Of a DNA stretch of 64,000 nucleotides, positions 21,666-32,717 are shown piece after piece. The DNA comes from Chara braunii. Taxonomy: Eukaryota; Streptophyta; Charophyceae; Charales; Characeae. The notes beneath the pieces were generated by a model, which was given only the letters and a program-made list of their open reading frames with translations, was not told the DNA's origin and did no database searches. Location of the stretch: positions 2,392,744-2,456,743 of the forward strand of contig BFEA01000096.1 of assembly GCA_003427395.1 (NCBI GenBank), written 5' to 3'. The position numbers and the translations under genes were made by a program. How positions within the stretch are numbered: position 1 is the first letter of the stretch; every line of letters starts with the position of its first letter.

Positions 21666-22583
21666 GTGAACATCACCACTCGGCGGGCAGGGGCGGAAAA
21701 GAAACTTATCCGAGATATGGTAATGGAGGAGGTTGCAGGAAGCAGCGCAAATCAAGGTGAGCCCGAGACCGGGGAGATGGAGAAAGTCTACGGGAAAACA
21801 AGGGAAGAAGAACCGATAGACAAAGCCGCGGTGGCAAAGAAGAAATTCAGGTACCAGATCCCGATCTTAACCATGCCAGAAATCGATGACACCCTGAGCA
21901 AATTGCTGGGTACCATGGTGTCTGTATCTTTTCAAACCATGTTGCAAGCAAGCCCGATATTGCTTAAAGGACTCCGGCAACTGCTAACTCGCAAACGTGT
22001 AGAGGTGGAAGAGACTCCGGAACCACAAGAAGAAGAAAAGGAAGAAGAGGCGCCGCAAGGGGTCGCTAACGTCCAAAGAATCCTCGGAGATTTGGAGGAT
22101 CTGGAAAAGGCCTTCGCAGACATATGCCTAAGCCTACCCGACCGAGAAGGTGGCGAAGTCATGAGGGCACCGTCCGGAACGAAGCTCAACTTCCATGCAC
22201 TGCCCGTAGGAAAGTTGACAGTCCTGATCGGGACCCATCATACGGACGCACTAGTAGACGGAGGTGCCGAAATTACCCTCATACGGAGAGAATTTGCGAC
22301 GATTTCGGGCTGTACGGTATATAAGGAAGTAACAGGGAGCATCCGGGGGGTCGACGGAGAAATCCCATTCGCTGGGTATGTCACTAAGTGTGCGGTCAAG
22401 GCTGGGGTCAGGGAGTCGATTTGGTCATTTCAGCGGAGGACCGTCATGGAAGAAATGTACCACGACATAATCCTCGGGAGACCATGGTGCACCAACGTAG
22501 AAATGATAGGCATGCAGTTGCACGATGACACGTACATGGTAGACATAGAGCACCCAGTTACTGGTCGGGGAGAGCTTTTTTGA
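21666..22583 (+). pseudogene. Retropepsin-like protease region
   Basis: A 305-codon frame. The first about 170 residues are a charged linker with a PEPQEEEKEEEAPQG stretch. The protease core follows: LNFHALPVGKLTVLIGTHHT, then DALVDGGAEITLIRREFA, then YHDIILGRPWCTNVEMIG. The catalytic D-[ST]-G is read as D-G-G here, so the active-site Ser/Thr is lost. The ILGRPW motif is the usual second conserved block. In the element this enzyme would cut the Gag-Pol polyprotein. The frame is otherwise open, which makes it the best preserved single stretch of the element. Confidence 0.9.
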
Positions 22584-22619
22584 CTCCTTGGGACAGGAGG
22601 AGACCCTCCGAAGGGGAAG

Positions 22620-23351
22620 TTGGCAACTTGGTCACCTACGTTCGAGGAGAGTGCTCGAAAAAGAACATTCGCCCGAATGGAGGGTATGAGAGAAAGGGTG
22701 AAAATCATGATCGAGGAAGCCTTTAGCAAAAAGAAATGGATTAAGATGGGTCTGCGTCTGAAGAAAAGGAGGCAAAAATACGAAGTCTTAGGAGTCATGG
22801 TGGCAAAGAAGGAGCCGGAAGTTGAACTTGGGGCCAGTCTGCCCAAACCGAAGGAATGTCGAAAGGAAACATCGGGGGTAACGATCGAAATTCCGGACCT
22901 ATTACAACTCGACAAGGCTACCCGGTACCATAAAGTAGGGGTGGACCCGGCAACACTTGCCAAATTCGAAGATGGGGTTCGAAAGGGGTTACTTCTTGAA
23001 CGGGAAGGTAGTCAGCGTTCAACCTTGCGTCGCAGAAACAGCAAAACCGAGTCCGACCGTTCATTTTTTAGAAGAACGATCCCGAAAGGAAGTGTTCGGA
23101 AGTATAAACAAGTAGGAAATAAAGCTAAACCGATTTCGATCCCACTAGAAACATCAAAGGAGGAGGCCATGGAGAAGAAGGAAGAAATTTTGAAGGTAAT
23201 AAGGGAAAGGCGAGCGGCGGAAGGACATCGAATACCCGACGAGGTAGCAGACACCATGAAATATAGGGATAGATGGGTTGCTAACGGAGGAAGAAACCCG
23301 ACTGATAAAAATGACGTGCCAAAAATTTTACTTGGCATTTGCCTTCAATGA
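22620..23351 (+). pseudogene. Protease to RT connector of the polyprotein
   Basis: A 243-codon frame in the same frame as the protease, separated from it by a TGA at 22581-22583. It is charged and contains LKKRRQKYEVLGVMVAKKEP, TIEIPDLLQLDKATRYHKVG, and RIPDEVADTMKYRDRW. This region leads into the RT in Chara- and plant-type gypsy elements; I see no separate enzymatic motif. A frameshift near 23290 moves into the RT frame, starting with KMTCQKFYLAFAFNDHQKGR. Confidence 0.65.
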
Positions 23352-24180
23352 CCATCAGAAAGGTCGATTGGATGCGAAGCTAATTTTCCTCGTCAGGATC
23401 CACAAAGTGGAGCATGAGTCCTGGAATGATAAAGTGTCTGCCTACGAATTCAGAATAGCAGCAGAGGTCACATAATTACTCAGAGCTAAGATAGATTCGT
23501 TCGTGGCGGAACCCACTGCGTCCCCCTACACGAACAAGTGGTTTGATTTTCAGAAACCCAACAAGACACTCAGGTGGATCCAAGATTTGCATAAGCTGAA
23601 TGCGGTGACAATCCGAGATGCGGGATCGTTTCCACAAGCCGACCTGCTGACAAAATCTTACGCTGGCCGAAGCATTTACTCCCTGATAGACCTGTATTCA
23701 GGATATGACCAGCTGCCACTAGATGCCAGGGATAGACCGAACACCGCTATGCACACCCCTGTAGGGCAGCTGCATATGCAAGTAACGCCTATGAGCTTTA
23801 CGAACGCCGTGGCAGAAGCACAAAGGAGGATGCTTGCAGTAGCCGGGGACATGTTCCCGGAAAAATGCGGACCGTATATAGATGATAATTCTATTAAAGG
23901 CGCTTAGAACAAGGATGAGACAGAGGTCCAACTGGGGGTTCGAAGATTCGTCGAGGATCATCTACAGGACATCAAGGATTTACTTTAGCGTTTCCTATTA
24001 TATAATATCACTGCTAGTGGACCAAAAAACATCCTGGCGGTCCCAGAGGTGACTATACTAGGGTTTTGCTGCGGGGCCTATGGAAGGAAGCCTGAACCGG
24101 CAAAAACGGATAAGATCTCTCAATGGCCAACACCCTTGCACACCACAATGGAGGTACGAGCCTTCCTGGAGTGGTTGGGT
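23278..24180 (+). pseudogene. Reverse transcriptase domain
   Basis: Copies element RNA into DNA. In one frame: FAFNDHQKGRLD, VRIHKVEHESWNDK, a TAA at 23473-23475, then KTLRWIQDLHKLNAVTIRDA, SIYSLIDLYSGYDQLPLDAR and CGPYIDDNSIKG. The catalytic YxDD motif (YIDD) is present, and the first catalytic Asp is in LIDLYSGYDQ. After a TAG at 23905-23907 the thumb region follows (VQLGVRRFVEDHLQDIKDLL, a TAG near 23986, ILAVPEVTILGF, KISQWPTPLHTTMEVRAFL). A frameshift near 24170 passes into the RNase H frame (FWRIFIKSFAKITEPIRAM). The usual LRQA/QG block after F-TNA is replaced by EAQRRMLAVA. Confidence 0.95.
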
Positions 24181-25103
24181 TCTGGCGGATCTTTATCAAA
24201 AGCTTTGCTAAGATAACCGAACCTATCCGCGCAATGATTAGAGAAGAAGGAACTATGGAATGGACCGAGGAAAGGGAGGCAGCGGTCCAGACCCTCAAGG
24301 ATATACTGACTTCCGACCAAGTCACCCTGGCAGCACCCTGCTTCAACGACGAAGCAGGATGACCGTTTATTTTGGAAACGGACGGAGGACCTTTGGCGGT
24401 AGGAGGTGTCCTAGTACAGAAAGACGGGGAGGGCAAAGAAAGGCCAATTAGGTTCGAAAGAAGAACCTTGAACTCGGCAGAACGACAGTACTCCCAATTA
24501 AAAAAGGAGGTTTTGGCCGTCCTACATTGCCTCAAGACCTTTCAAGCCTACCTATTCGGAAAACGGTTTATCTTAAAGATCGATCCGACTAACGTCGTGG
24601 GAGCGTTAAAGAACTATAAGCCTATAGATCCAACTGTTGGGAGGAGGATAGGCTTTATCTGGCAATTCGATTACAAGATCGAGCGAATTGCGGGGCTCCG
24701 GAACAAGGCAGACGGGCTAAGTCGGGTCTGCATCACACTGGAAGGGGTAAAGGATGTGAAACCAATCGACGATTTTTTGGAATACGAGGGAGGAACCCTG
24801 ACCGTCGACAATGAGATGACGAGTCTCGCATGTACGCCAGAAGAATTGTTGATTCAGACTTTGGAAAGAGGGGCGCCTGCCATAGTTGCGGAGCTCAGGG
24901 AAGGGTCAGTCACCACAGCGAGGCGTAGGGATGAAAAGGATTCGTGGGGGGCAGCAGTGGGGCTGAAAGAGGAGTTGATGGCAATGGCCGTTGAAGGGGG
25001 TCGGAACGCCGTGATGTGCCTAGTAAAATCGTGGGCCCAAAGGGAGCTGCAGTATTTAGTGAATCAGACTCAGGAAAAGCGAGATATGAACCAGGAAGGA
25101 TAA
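24181..25103 (+). pseudogene. RNase H domain (Ty3/gypsy type)
   Basis: Degrades the RNA strand of the RNA-DNA hybrid. After MEWTEEREAAVQTLKDIL the frame has a TGA at 24360-24362, then PFILETDGGPLAVGGVLVQ, which carries the first catalytic Asp. It continues with RRTLNSAERQYSQLKKEVLA (catalytic Glu in the EVLA helix), FILKIDPTNVVGALKNYKP and WQFDYKIERIAGLRNKADGL, followed by SR (the ADxLSR motif). The tail to 25103 is a variable linker toward integrase. The expected residue at the TGA is Arg (GRPF), so a CGA to TGA change is likely. Confidence 0.93.
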
Positions 25104-25121
25104 AAATGTTTCCTCGTACAG

Positions 25122-26457
25122 ATGTATGACGGCATGTTCCGAGAGATCGGCCTGCTACTTATAGGGAACAAGCAGCCTATGGAAGTCAGCCTCAAGGCAA
25201 GAGAGGAAGCTGAAAAGAATGTCTTGAGGAACGGTCACATGTTTAAAAGGGAGGAAGGGATGACACATAGGCGAGTCATGTGCGGAAGATCTAGACAACT
25301 GGACGTAATACAAGCAATGCATGATGGACTGGCCGGGGGACATCGATCGTCGAAAGAGACTCTTGCAAAAATTGCCCGCTTTATTTCTGGCCAGACATGG
25401 CTGATACGGTGGCCACTAGTTGTCAAACGTGCCTGATTTGCCAAGAAAGGAGCTCCGCGCGTGTCTTTGAACCTCTTAGACCTACTCGGGTGCTGGGGCC
25501 AGGGCATCTGGTCCATCTCGACCTCGCGGTCATGCCTGTATCGACTGACGGATACAGGTATATCTTGGACGCAAGAGATAACCTGAGTGGTTACGTAGAG
25601 GCGGTGACTCTTGAAAGGAAGACGGGGAAGGGAGTAGCAGACTGGATAGAAGACTTTTACCTAAGGCACCCTTTTATTCAAAGGTTCATAGCAGATAATG
25701 GGACGGAGTTCGTGAACCAGGAAGTTCTAGGCAAACTCAAGATGTTGTGCGTGCCTATCAAGATCATTGAGCCGTACCACCCTGAGGTCAACGCACCTGT
25801 AGAAATGGGGCACCGGACCTTGAAAAACACAATTGCTTAGTTGGCGGCAGACGACCTGGGGAATTTGCCCCGGTACCTTAAGCAGGCAGTCTTCTCGGAG
25901 AACATGACACCGAAAAGGACGACGGGGTGTATTCCGGCTGAACTTTGGTATGGAAGGGAGATTGATTTCCCGGTGGAAGCATTGGTACCCACCTGGAATA
26001 GGCTAGATGACAACCCGCACATGTCCACAGAGGAACTAATTGAGGCACGATGTCAACAAGTCCTTAGAAATGAGGAGGCCTTGGAGGATATTTTAAGCAA
26101 GTGATGGACAGCCGAATGAGAGACAAAGCAAGGTGGGACCAGGTCCAAAATATCCGAAAAGTGCCACTCCAAGTGGGGGAAATGGTAACGGTTAGGAACT
26201 CGGCACTTGAAAGCACATGGTCTGGGCAGCTGGGAAAGAGATTTCAAAGTCCCTACATGGTCGCTAAGCGGGTGGGGTTGAATACCTTCGAGCTTGAGGA
26301 TCTTGATGGTACCGGATAAAAAGGGTTATTCCCGGGTCCTGGGTTAGTCAAGTTCTTAAGCCGGGACCCAGTGGAACAATGGTTGCAGGAGGCTCAGGAT
26401 AAGGAGACTGGAAATCGACGACCTAAGAAATGGCCAGCAGTTACATTTGGATCATAA
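25122..26457 (+). pseudogene. Integrase with zinc-binding, DDE core and C-terminal domain
   Basis: Inserts the cDNA into the genome. The zinc-binding part has two His (MHDGLAGGHRSSKETLAKI) in one frame and the two Cys (SCQTCLIC) in the next, showing a frameshift near 25400-25436. The catalytic triad is all present: Asp in HLDLAVMP, Asp in FIADNGTEFVN, and Glu in APVEMGHRTLK. A TAG at 25838-25840 stands where Gln is expected (NTIAQ). The core continues with CIPAELWYGREIDFPVEALV to a TGA at 26102-26104. A further frameshift leads to the C-terminal domain, RMRDKARWDQVQNIRKVPLQ, VGEMVTVRN and GKRFQSPYMVAKRVGLNTFE. The frame ends at 26457 after a TAA at 26317-26319. Confidence 0.95.
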
Positions 26458-26721
26458 GCCTGTACCTTCCTTATGAGAAAATGATCATGACTGCGCGATT
26501 TTGTTTTCCATTTTTTTGGGGCAAGGGTAACTGCCTGGGCTGAATGCGGATGGGGTTGGGAGCCCTTGAACAATGTATCATAGTTTTTGTGGGGTGATCA
26601 TGAAATTGTCTATATGGAGTATCTATGTGTTGGGGCAATATATCATAGTTTTTGGGGGATGGTGGGAATGTCCGCCTACAACACCTGTGGGAAAAACTAT
26701 CTACCATATGGGACTGAATGA

Positions 26722-27621
26722 GGAGTTTCGGGGAGTAAACCTACAAGTCCTGCAACTGGAGTGGAAGAGAATGTGCGGATTTGGGGGCTGCTGTGGGTGA
26801 TTTTTTGCTATGTGTACACATGGTCAGGGAAAAAGAAAGCAGCGGAAAAGACAAAAATAAAATTCGGTAACGAGAACGACAAGAACTTTATCAATAGGCC
26901 CAGTGAGGAACAAGAAACATGACCAGCTGGGGAGCCAAACACCAAAAAGAAAAAACTGTATGTGGGGTTTGATTCCAACTTGGTTGTAGGCAGGGGAGGA
27001 AGAAAACAAAAAAACAGGGGGCTCTCACCTCTTAGAGAAGGGGAAGGGAAATATGTCTCGTCTGGGAGTGGGAGCAGTGAGGGAAACGCGAGCCCAGCAA
27101 AAAGGCAGGAGTCGAACAGGGAAAGAAGCCAGGACCTTATGGGAGAGGACGCTGAGAGAACCGAGCCGCGCAAATGGCACGATGACATATGCGATGAAAG
27201 GTCATACCCCCACATGCTAGAGGAACGTGAGGAAGGGTACAACCCCACTCGGGATAGCAGCAAAGGAGAAAATGAGAAAGAACCCACAGAAGTCATAGAC
27301 ATCAGCAGTGGGGAGGAGACTTAGGAGGTCACAAAGCCGATAGAGGAAGTACGGGCGAGGCATGAGGATCCGAATGATGACAATGACAAGTGGATACGTG
27401 AGTTTGGACCAACTTATAACCACTGATTCGACCAGTGGACTAGTATCATACAGCATGACTGGATGTTGAAAGCACAAGAACAGTTGGGCGGGAGGGAAGA
27501 GATAACGCCAACAACGTTCCTCACGGAGGGGGTACTCGTTGACTTACAGAGGACGAAGAGAAGGATTCAAAAGGAACTGGATGCTCGAGCAATGCAGGCT
27601 CAACACAAGGCGGCTGAGTAA
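26722..27621 (+). pseudogene. Third reading frame downstream of integrase, possible membrane segment
   Basis: One plus-strand frame from about 26722 to a TAA at 27619-27621 (about 300 codons) with three stops (near 26918, 27322-27324, near 27424). It starts with SKPTSPATGVEENVRIW, then a hydrophobic segment GLLWVIFCYVYTW followed at once by SGKKKAAEKTKIK. The rest is very hydrophilic: KKKKLYVGFDSNLVVGRGG, RESNRERSQDL-type sequence, PTEVIDISSGEE, KWIREFGPTYNH, FDQWTSIIQHDWML and DLQRTKRRIQKELDARA. Position after integrase is where some plant Ty3/gypsy elements have an extra (env-like) frame, but I see no homology to any envelope protein. It could equally be a nuclear accessory protein. Function unknown. 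Confidence 0.5.
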
Positions 27622-27884
27622 CAAAGGGGCAGTGGACGCAAGAGGGGATAGCCTTAGCAAAGCAAAAAGAGGAAGGGATACCTAAGACAGACAAGACTAT
27701 GGTGTTGATTTTGCATTTGAATTTCTAGAAATAGACCACAACGGGACGGCTCTCCGATCTAGAAATGGCTAAGGATTGGGTAGCTAGTGCCACTTCGCAT
27801 AAGTACTTGCTCCTTTGGAAAAACTTGAGGATCGATGAGCTTGAGACTATAACTGTGGAAGGTTGACTCTGTTTTGAGAAAGCA

Positions 27885-27899
27885 AAAAGGGGAGGGGAT
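27885..27899 (+). promoter_or_regulatory. Putative polypurine tract of the retrotransposon
   Basis: aaaaaggggaggggat immediately precedes TGTCAAGATTG at 27900, the pattern expected at a polypurine tract and 3' LTR start. No second copy of the following sequence was found upstream of gag to confirm the LTR. Confidence 0.45.
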
Positions 27900-28335
27900 T
27901 GTCAAGATTGAGGAAAACTATGACAAAAATGTTTTGTACAAAAAAATATGATTGACTCTCGATCGGATGAGTTATGACATGAGTTTTTGAGAGAGGTTAG
28001 GGGACCTATGGGTAAAGAGGCATGAAGAATCATCTTCCCTATGAGCCTAAATCAACCAGCCGTAAACAAGGTGAGAGCAGCAAGAGGCATGAGATGTTAG
28101 AAAGAGAGAAAACAGTGACCTTCGCAGTGGTTGAACGACCGGGTGGGCTAGTGTTGTTTGGGGTCGTGAGCCCCAACTTGAGCACTAGACGCTAAGTCAG
28201 ATGTATGCACGGATAGGTGAATGATGTTGACAAAGGACAAAGGAAAGAACATGCATAAAAACCCAAGAAGATGGCCACCTTCTAACCTCCGAGACAGAGA
28301 TGGGATCCGTGTCCTCGAGGCCCACCCCCTCGGGC
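27900..28335. other. Possible 3' LTR sequence, no gene seen
   Basis: Starts TGTCAAG after the polypurine tract. No frame with protein character. The end of the putative LTR cannot be located without a 5' partner. Confidence 0.3.
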
Positions 28336-28337
28336 GC

Positions 28338-28640
28338 TAACATTGGAATGGATAAGGACGGCCCTGACAAGGCCGGCCGATTGGAATGGACAAGGACGGC
28401 CCTGACTAAGCCGGTCGATTGGAATGGACAAGGATGACCCTAACCAGGTCGTCCGATTGGAATGGACAAGGATAACCCTAACCAGGTCGTCCGATTGGAA
28501 TGAACACGGATGACCCTAACCAGGACGTCCGATCGGAATGGACAAGAACGACCCTGACCAGACCGTTCAATTGAGATTGGAAAAAATGACCCTAACCAGG
28601 GTGTTCGGAATGACCCCTGACAAGGGTCATTCTTTGGAAT
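28338..28640 (+). repeat. 38-bp minisatellite with hairpin-forming units, about 7-8 copies
   Basis: Units of the type ttggaatggacaaggatgac then cctaaccaggtcgtccga, 38 bases each; the last two copies are irregular. Each unit contains an inverted repeat (GGATGACC..GGTCGTCC) around a 7-base loop, and several units differ in a way that keeps pairing (GGAC/GGCC, GGAT/GTCC, GAAC/GTTC). Confidence 0.9.
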
Positions 28641-29669
28641 TGTTACTAGGGTCCCCTTGCACGGCTGCTTGAGAAAGGATGAGTTAGAAGGATCTTGGAT
28701 TTGCATTGAGGAATTGCTTGAGAATTGGAAATTGCATCGCATACCAGGAGACCCTAGACCTTGAAATGGACATGAAAATGACATTGAGAAAAAATTTTCA
28801 TTTTCCTCTAGTCTCGGGCCTCGGCAAGAGGGGGATACTGGTGTTTGCGTCGCCACCCCAAGACCTCTATCCTTCTAAGGAAAAAGTCTCAGCGTGACTT
28901 GTTCCTCATGATAGAGGGATGAAGGTTAAAAGATCAAGGTGCTGGCCGTCCGGAACCAACTCTGACAATGAACTGTGGTCGGGGAGTTCAAATTGCGCCT
29001 CATGTTGAAAGCCTAAAACGTCAAAGGGTGAGAGAACCAGATGGGCGTGGTGCCATTCTTATTCTAGTCTCTTTTGCTCTCTCCAACCACACACCATACC
29101 ATAGAGGGGTGGCATGGCCGTTTGGGGCGGACCTCGGTTGCCCACATTAAAATGGACGGCACTGTCCAAGGGGAGGGGCTTAGCGTGGTACCGGGTGGAG
29201 TTTGCGTCCACCACGAGGCATTGACACCACCTCGCCGTATCATTACAACCGTTCCGAGACTAACCGTGAGGTCTTTGTAACTGCACTCGCAAACGAATAG
29301 AGAGCCTCAACTCTCTTGAAAGGAAGAGGCCGGATCCAGAAAAACTACCACTCGGGAGGAATGATTCGCGGGGGAGGCTCTTACGACTAGACGAGGCCCT
29401 GGGAGGCTTGGACTAGACCTACCTGCCTGAGGAGGAACCTAAGTGTTGGTACTCGTCGCGTAATAGCAAAAGGTCGGACTGAGTAGAAGAATGAGGCGCT
29501 ACCCGCTGGGGAAGAACTGATCATTCTTCCTTCATGAAGCGGATGGGCCTGCTTCCTTGACGGCAGTCGGCGGCCAAAGGTCTGCGTACCTCCGAGTGAG
29601 GACCAGTCGTGTGATGGGGACATCGCATTTTGAGTGGGGGGAAGGTGTGCCATCTACCGATGAAAAAAC
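28641..29669. other. No recognisable gene
   Basis: No domain-bearing frame seen on either strand. Moderately GC-rich, flanked by two minisatellites; possibly part of the retrotransposon LTR or an older repeat. Confidence 0.35.
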
Positions 29670-30370
29670 ATGCAGAAGAGAAACGCTTGTGTAATTGACT
29701 TTGCGCAGGTTTGAGGAAAGGCTTGACAAGATGTCCAAGAAAAGAAATGGATGAGTAATTGACTTTGCGTGGGCTTGAGAAAAGACCTGGCAAGATGTCC
29801 AAAAGAGAAATGGATGTGTAATTGACTTTGCATGGGTTTGAGAAAAGGTCTGACAAGATGTTCTGAAGAGAAATGCTTGTGTAATTGACTTTGCGCAGGC
29901 TTGAAGAAAGGCGTGGCAAGATGTCCAGGAAAGAAATGAATGAGTAATTGACTTTGAGTGGGTTTGAGAAAAGGCCTGGCAAGATGTTCAGAAGAGAAAT
30001 GCTTGTGTAACCGACTTTGCGCAAGCTTGAGAAAAGACCTCGCAAGAAGAGAAATGAAATTCAATGTGTAATTGACTTTGCATGAGCTTGAGAAAATGTC
30101 TGGCAAGTTGTCCAAAAGAGAAATGCTCGTGTGATTGGTTTTGCATGCGCTTGGAAAAAAGTATGGCAAGATGTCCAAACGAGAAATGCTTGTGTAATTG
30201 ACTTTGCGCAGGCTTGAGAAAATACCTAGCAAGAAGAGAAATCGATGTGTAGTTGACTTTGCATGGGTTTGAGGAAAGGCCTGACAAGATGTCCAGAAGA
30301 GAAATGCTTGTGTAATTGACTTTGCGCAGACTTGAGAAATGTCTGGCAAGATATCCAGAAGAGAGATGCA
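29670..30370 (-). repeat. 63-bp minisatellite, about 11 copies
   Basis: Landmark ttgact at 29695, 29759, 29822, 29885 and 29948 gives periods of 64, 63, 63 and 63. Unit: agaaatgcttgtgtaattga, ctttgcgcaggcttgagaaa and aggcctggcaagatgtccag. As 63 is a multiple of 3 and the unit lacks minus-strand stops, long minus-strand frames run through it in more than one frame (for example 30349-29654 with a 21-residue repeat). I call this a repeat, not a gene, although a repeat protein cannot be excluded. Confidence 0.85.
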
Positions 30371-31194
30371 TATGAAATGGACTAAGTAACGTGCATGTGA
30401 AATGAATTGAGTTTGGATGCAAGAAAGGTCGAAAGAGGATGATATGCACGTGAGATTGGTAGGGCTAGAGAAAAGTCGGATAAAATAGCCCGAAAAAAAT
30501 ACATATGAATGTGGTTGAGTGTGAGATTGAGGAAAAGATGACGGAAGGCATGGATTGCACAGGCCGAAGAGCCGAGCAGAAGAAACATTGAGGGTGACGG
30601 AAGCCGGAAAAGAAACCTCGTTGGCACGAGATGGAAGGAGGATCAGCCAAAGGGCGCCTGAGATAACAAGGCTCGGGGGAGAAGCAGGGGCAGCGAGAAG
30701 AGGAAAGTTGAAAGGGGGTTTGATGTACTTCGGGTGATGAATGGGACGAAAAGAGGCCTGATGTACTTCGGGTGATGAACGAGACGAAATGAGTCTGATT
30801 ATCTAAGAGTGATAAATGAGACGTGAGAAGCCTGAAGAATAAAAAAAGCTTGACCTTACCCACCTCTCCCCGCTCCAAGGCCGGAAAGTAGAAGAAACCC
30901 GATAAAGGAACATGAAAATAAAAAAAGGACCCTGACAAGCTAACAACTTATCTCACCTCACTTCCCCCCCCCCGTCTACTTCTCCAAACTCCCTACAGAC
31001 TAAGGACTGGTGCGGGATGAGTGGGGGGAACAATCCCACGAGAAATGAAAGTTGAAAAAACATTCCATAAAAAAAAAATCCTTTATATTTATAAATTATC
31101 ATTCCAATATTCGTCTAATTTTAAAATTTTCAGTTTTATTTGATAAGTTCCCGTATAAATATGAGTTTACCCTTCCACCTACATCTATTTTTTC
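30371..31194. other. No recognisable gene; two short direct repeats
   Basis: Contains two copies of tgatgtacttcgggtgatga (30721 and 30760) and purine-rich sequence; becomes AT-rich after 31040. No coding signal. Confidence 0.4.
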
Positions 31195-31463
31195 AAGATG
31201 GAATGAAAGTCTGGACGAGTTTATGAAATGTTTTAATTAAATTTTCATTCTACTACAACAAATATCTTCTAATTTAGATTGGATTAACCTATTTATGAGT
31301 CTGGACGAGTTTATGAAATGTTTTAATTAAATTTTCATTCTACTACAACAAATATCTTCTAATTTAGATTGGATTAACCTATTTATGACTGAAAATCGTT
31401 ACTTAGAATGACAGTCCAATTAAAACATTTCATGAACTCATCCAGACTTTCATTCCATCTCTA
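31195..31463. repeat. AT-rich inverted repeat with internal 90-bp tandem duplication
   Basis: About 44 bases at 31195-31239 (agatggaatgaaagtctgga onward) recur inverted at 31419-31463 with few mismatches. Between the arms a 90-base unit is perfectly or nearly perfectly duplicated (31209-31298 and 31299-31388). Related ggaatgaaa motifs continue to about 31620. This looks like a small palindromic element next to element B. Confidence 0.8.
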
Positions 31464-31664
31464 GCATGCGGTCAAAATAGGAAGGGATACCCTATTCTTG
31501 GAATGAAAGTTCGCAAGTAAGATGAAAAATTTAAAAATTGGAATGACATATTTAAGATGGAATGAAAATTCGAAATTGAGATTGTAATTTTACTATAGAA
31601 TGATTATTTAATTCTAGGAAATTTTTCCGTAGAATGTGTTGTGACCGGTGGGTCCCGAGATAAG

Positions 31665-31925
31665 TCTTGGAGGATGGGTGAAGGTGATGGTGGAGGAAGA
31701 AGGAGGAAGGTGATTGGCTATAGTGGATGGGTGAGGGAGGAGGTGGAGGAAGAAGGTGGAAGATGGTTGGCTATGGTGGATGGGTGAAGGAGATGGTGGA
31801 GGGGGAAGGTGCAAGGTGGTTGGCTATGGCGGACGGGTGAAGAAGATGGAGGAGGAGGAAGGTGCAAGGTGGTTGGTTATGGTGGATGGGTGAAGGAGAT
31901 GGTGGAGGAAGAAGGTGGAAGGTGG
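31665..31925 (+). repeat. 53-bp minisatellite, left side of element B, about 5 copies
   Basis: Same unit and orientation as 8820-9765. It starts directly after the terminal GTCCCGAGATAAGTC motif, without the GA run and distal arm that element A has on this side. Confidence 0.9.
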
Positions 31926-32717
31926 TTGGCTTCGCTCCCCCTAGTCCAAGTGTCCGGGTTTGTTCTCTGGCATATCTTCTAACCTCAAACACAAAATTCA
32001 GTCCTACAGTACTAATCCTACAGCCAATATGCAGAAAACACAATTTTGCAGCAATCACAATCTGCAAAAAAATTCACAGAATTCGCAGTTCGCAGATTCC
32101 GGTATTTTTGTCGTTGTTGTCGTTTTCGGTTAAGTATGGAGTGCCGAAAAACACAGGTCTGTGTTTCCTAACACAAACGACCTCAGAATCACTCCAAACT
32201 TGGTGGACCCTCTTACTGTATCACAGGGAAGACCTCTGAAAAGTTTGGCTTGATTCTGATCTCGTTGGGTCGACTTGCCTGTTTCAGACGTCGTCCGGCT
32301 TCAAGGCGAACAGTTCGGGGAAGTCCGTTTTCTGATTTTTTTAAAAAATGGGCTCGGATAGTCTGCAAGGTCTGCAGGTCACCTGCTTATGCCTAGCATA
32401 TGAGGTCTGAGAAGTTTCAGGCCTCATACCCGAGGTTTGACAGGTTGGTCATAGGGGTGCTCTCGGGTCATTTTGGCCCGTTTGCGGTTCTCGGGGTGGT
32501 CTTAAGTCGGGTGGCTGACCACTTGCTTTTCCTTGCAGTAGCAGATGTCTGGCTTGGCAAGATCTTATCATCAGCTAAGGATCTACAGCTATCAGAAACA
32601 ACAGCAGCAACAGTGTTTTAAACAGTTGTTCGGCAACTCCCTACTTACCTTCCGGTTACCACGTTTGAATAGAACACGGGGAGGGGGGGTGAAAGCATGC
32701 GGGATTCCAATTAGAGC

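Larger units (their letters stand above)
19853..27899 (+). mobile_element. Ty3/gypsy-type LTR retrotransposon, degenerate
   Basis: Domain order on the plus strand is gag, protease, reverse transcriptase, RNase H, integrase and a third reading frame, then a polypurine tract. This order with RT before integrase defines Ty3/gypsy (Metaviridae-type). The coding region is broken by several frameshifts (near 20582, 21600, 23290, 24170, 25420 and 26100) and by stops in every domain. It is immobile by itself. A 3' LTR may start at 27900 (TGTCAAG), but no matching 5' LTR was found, so the boundaries are provisional. Confidence 0.95.
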
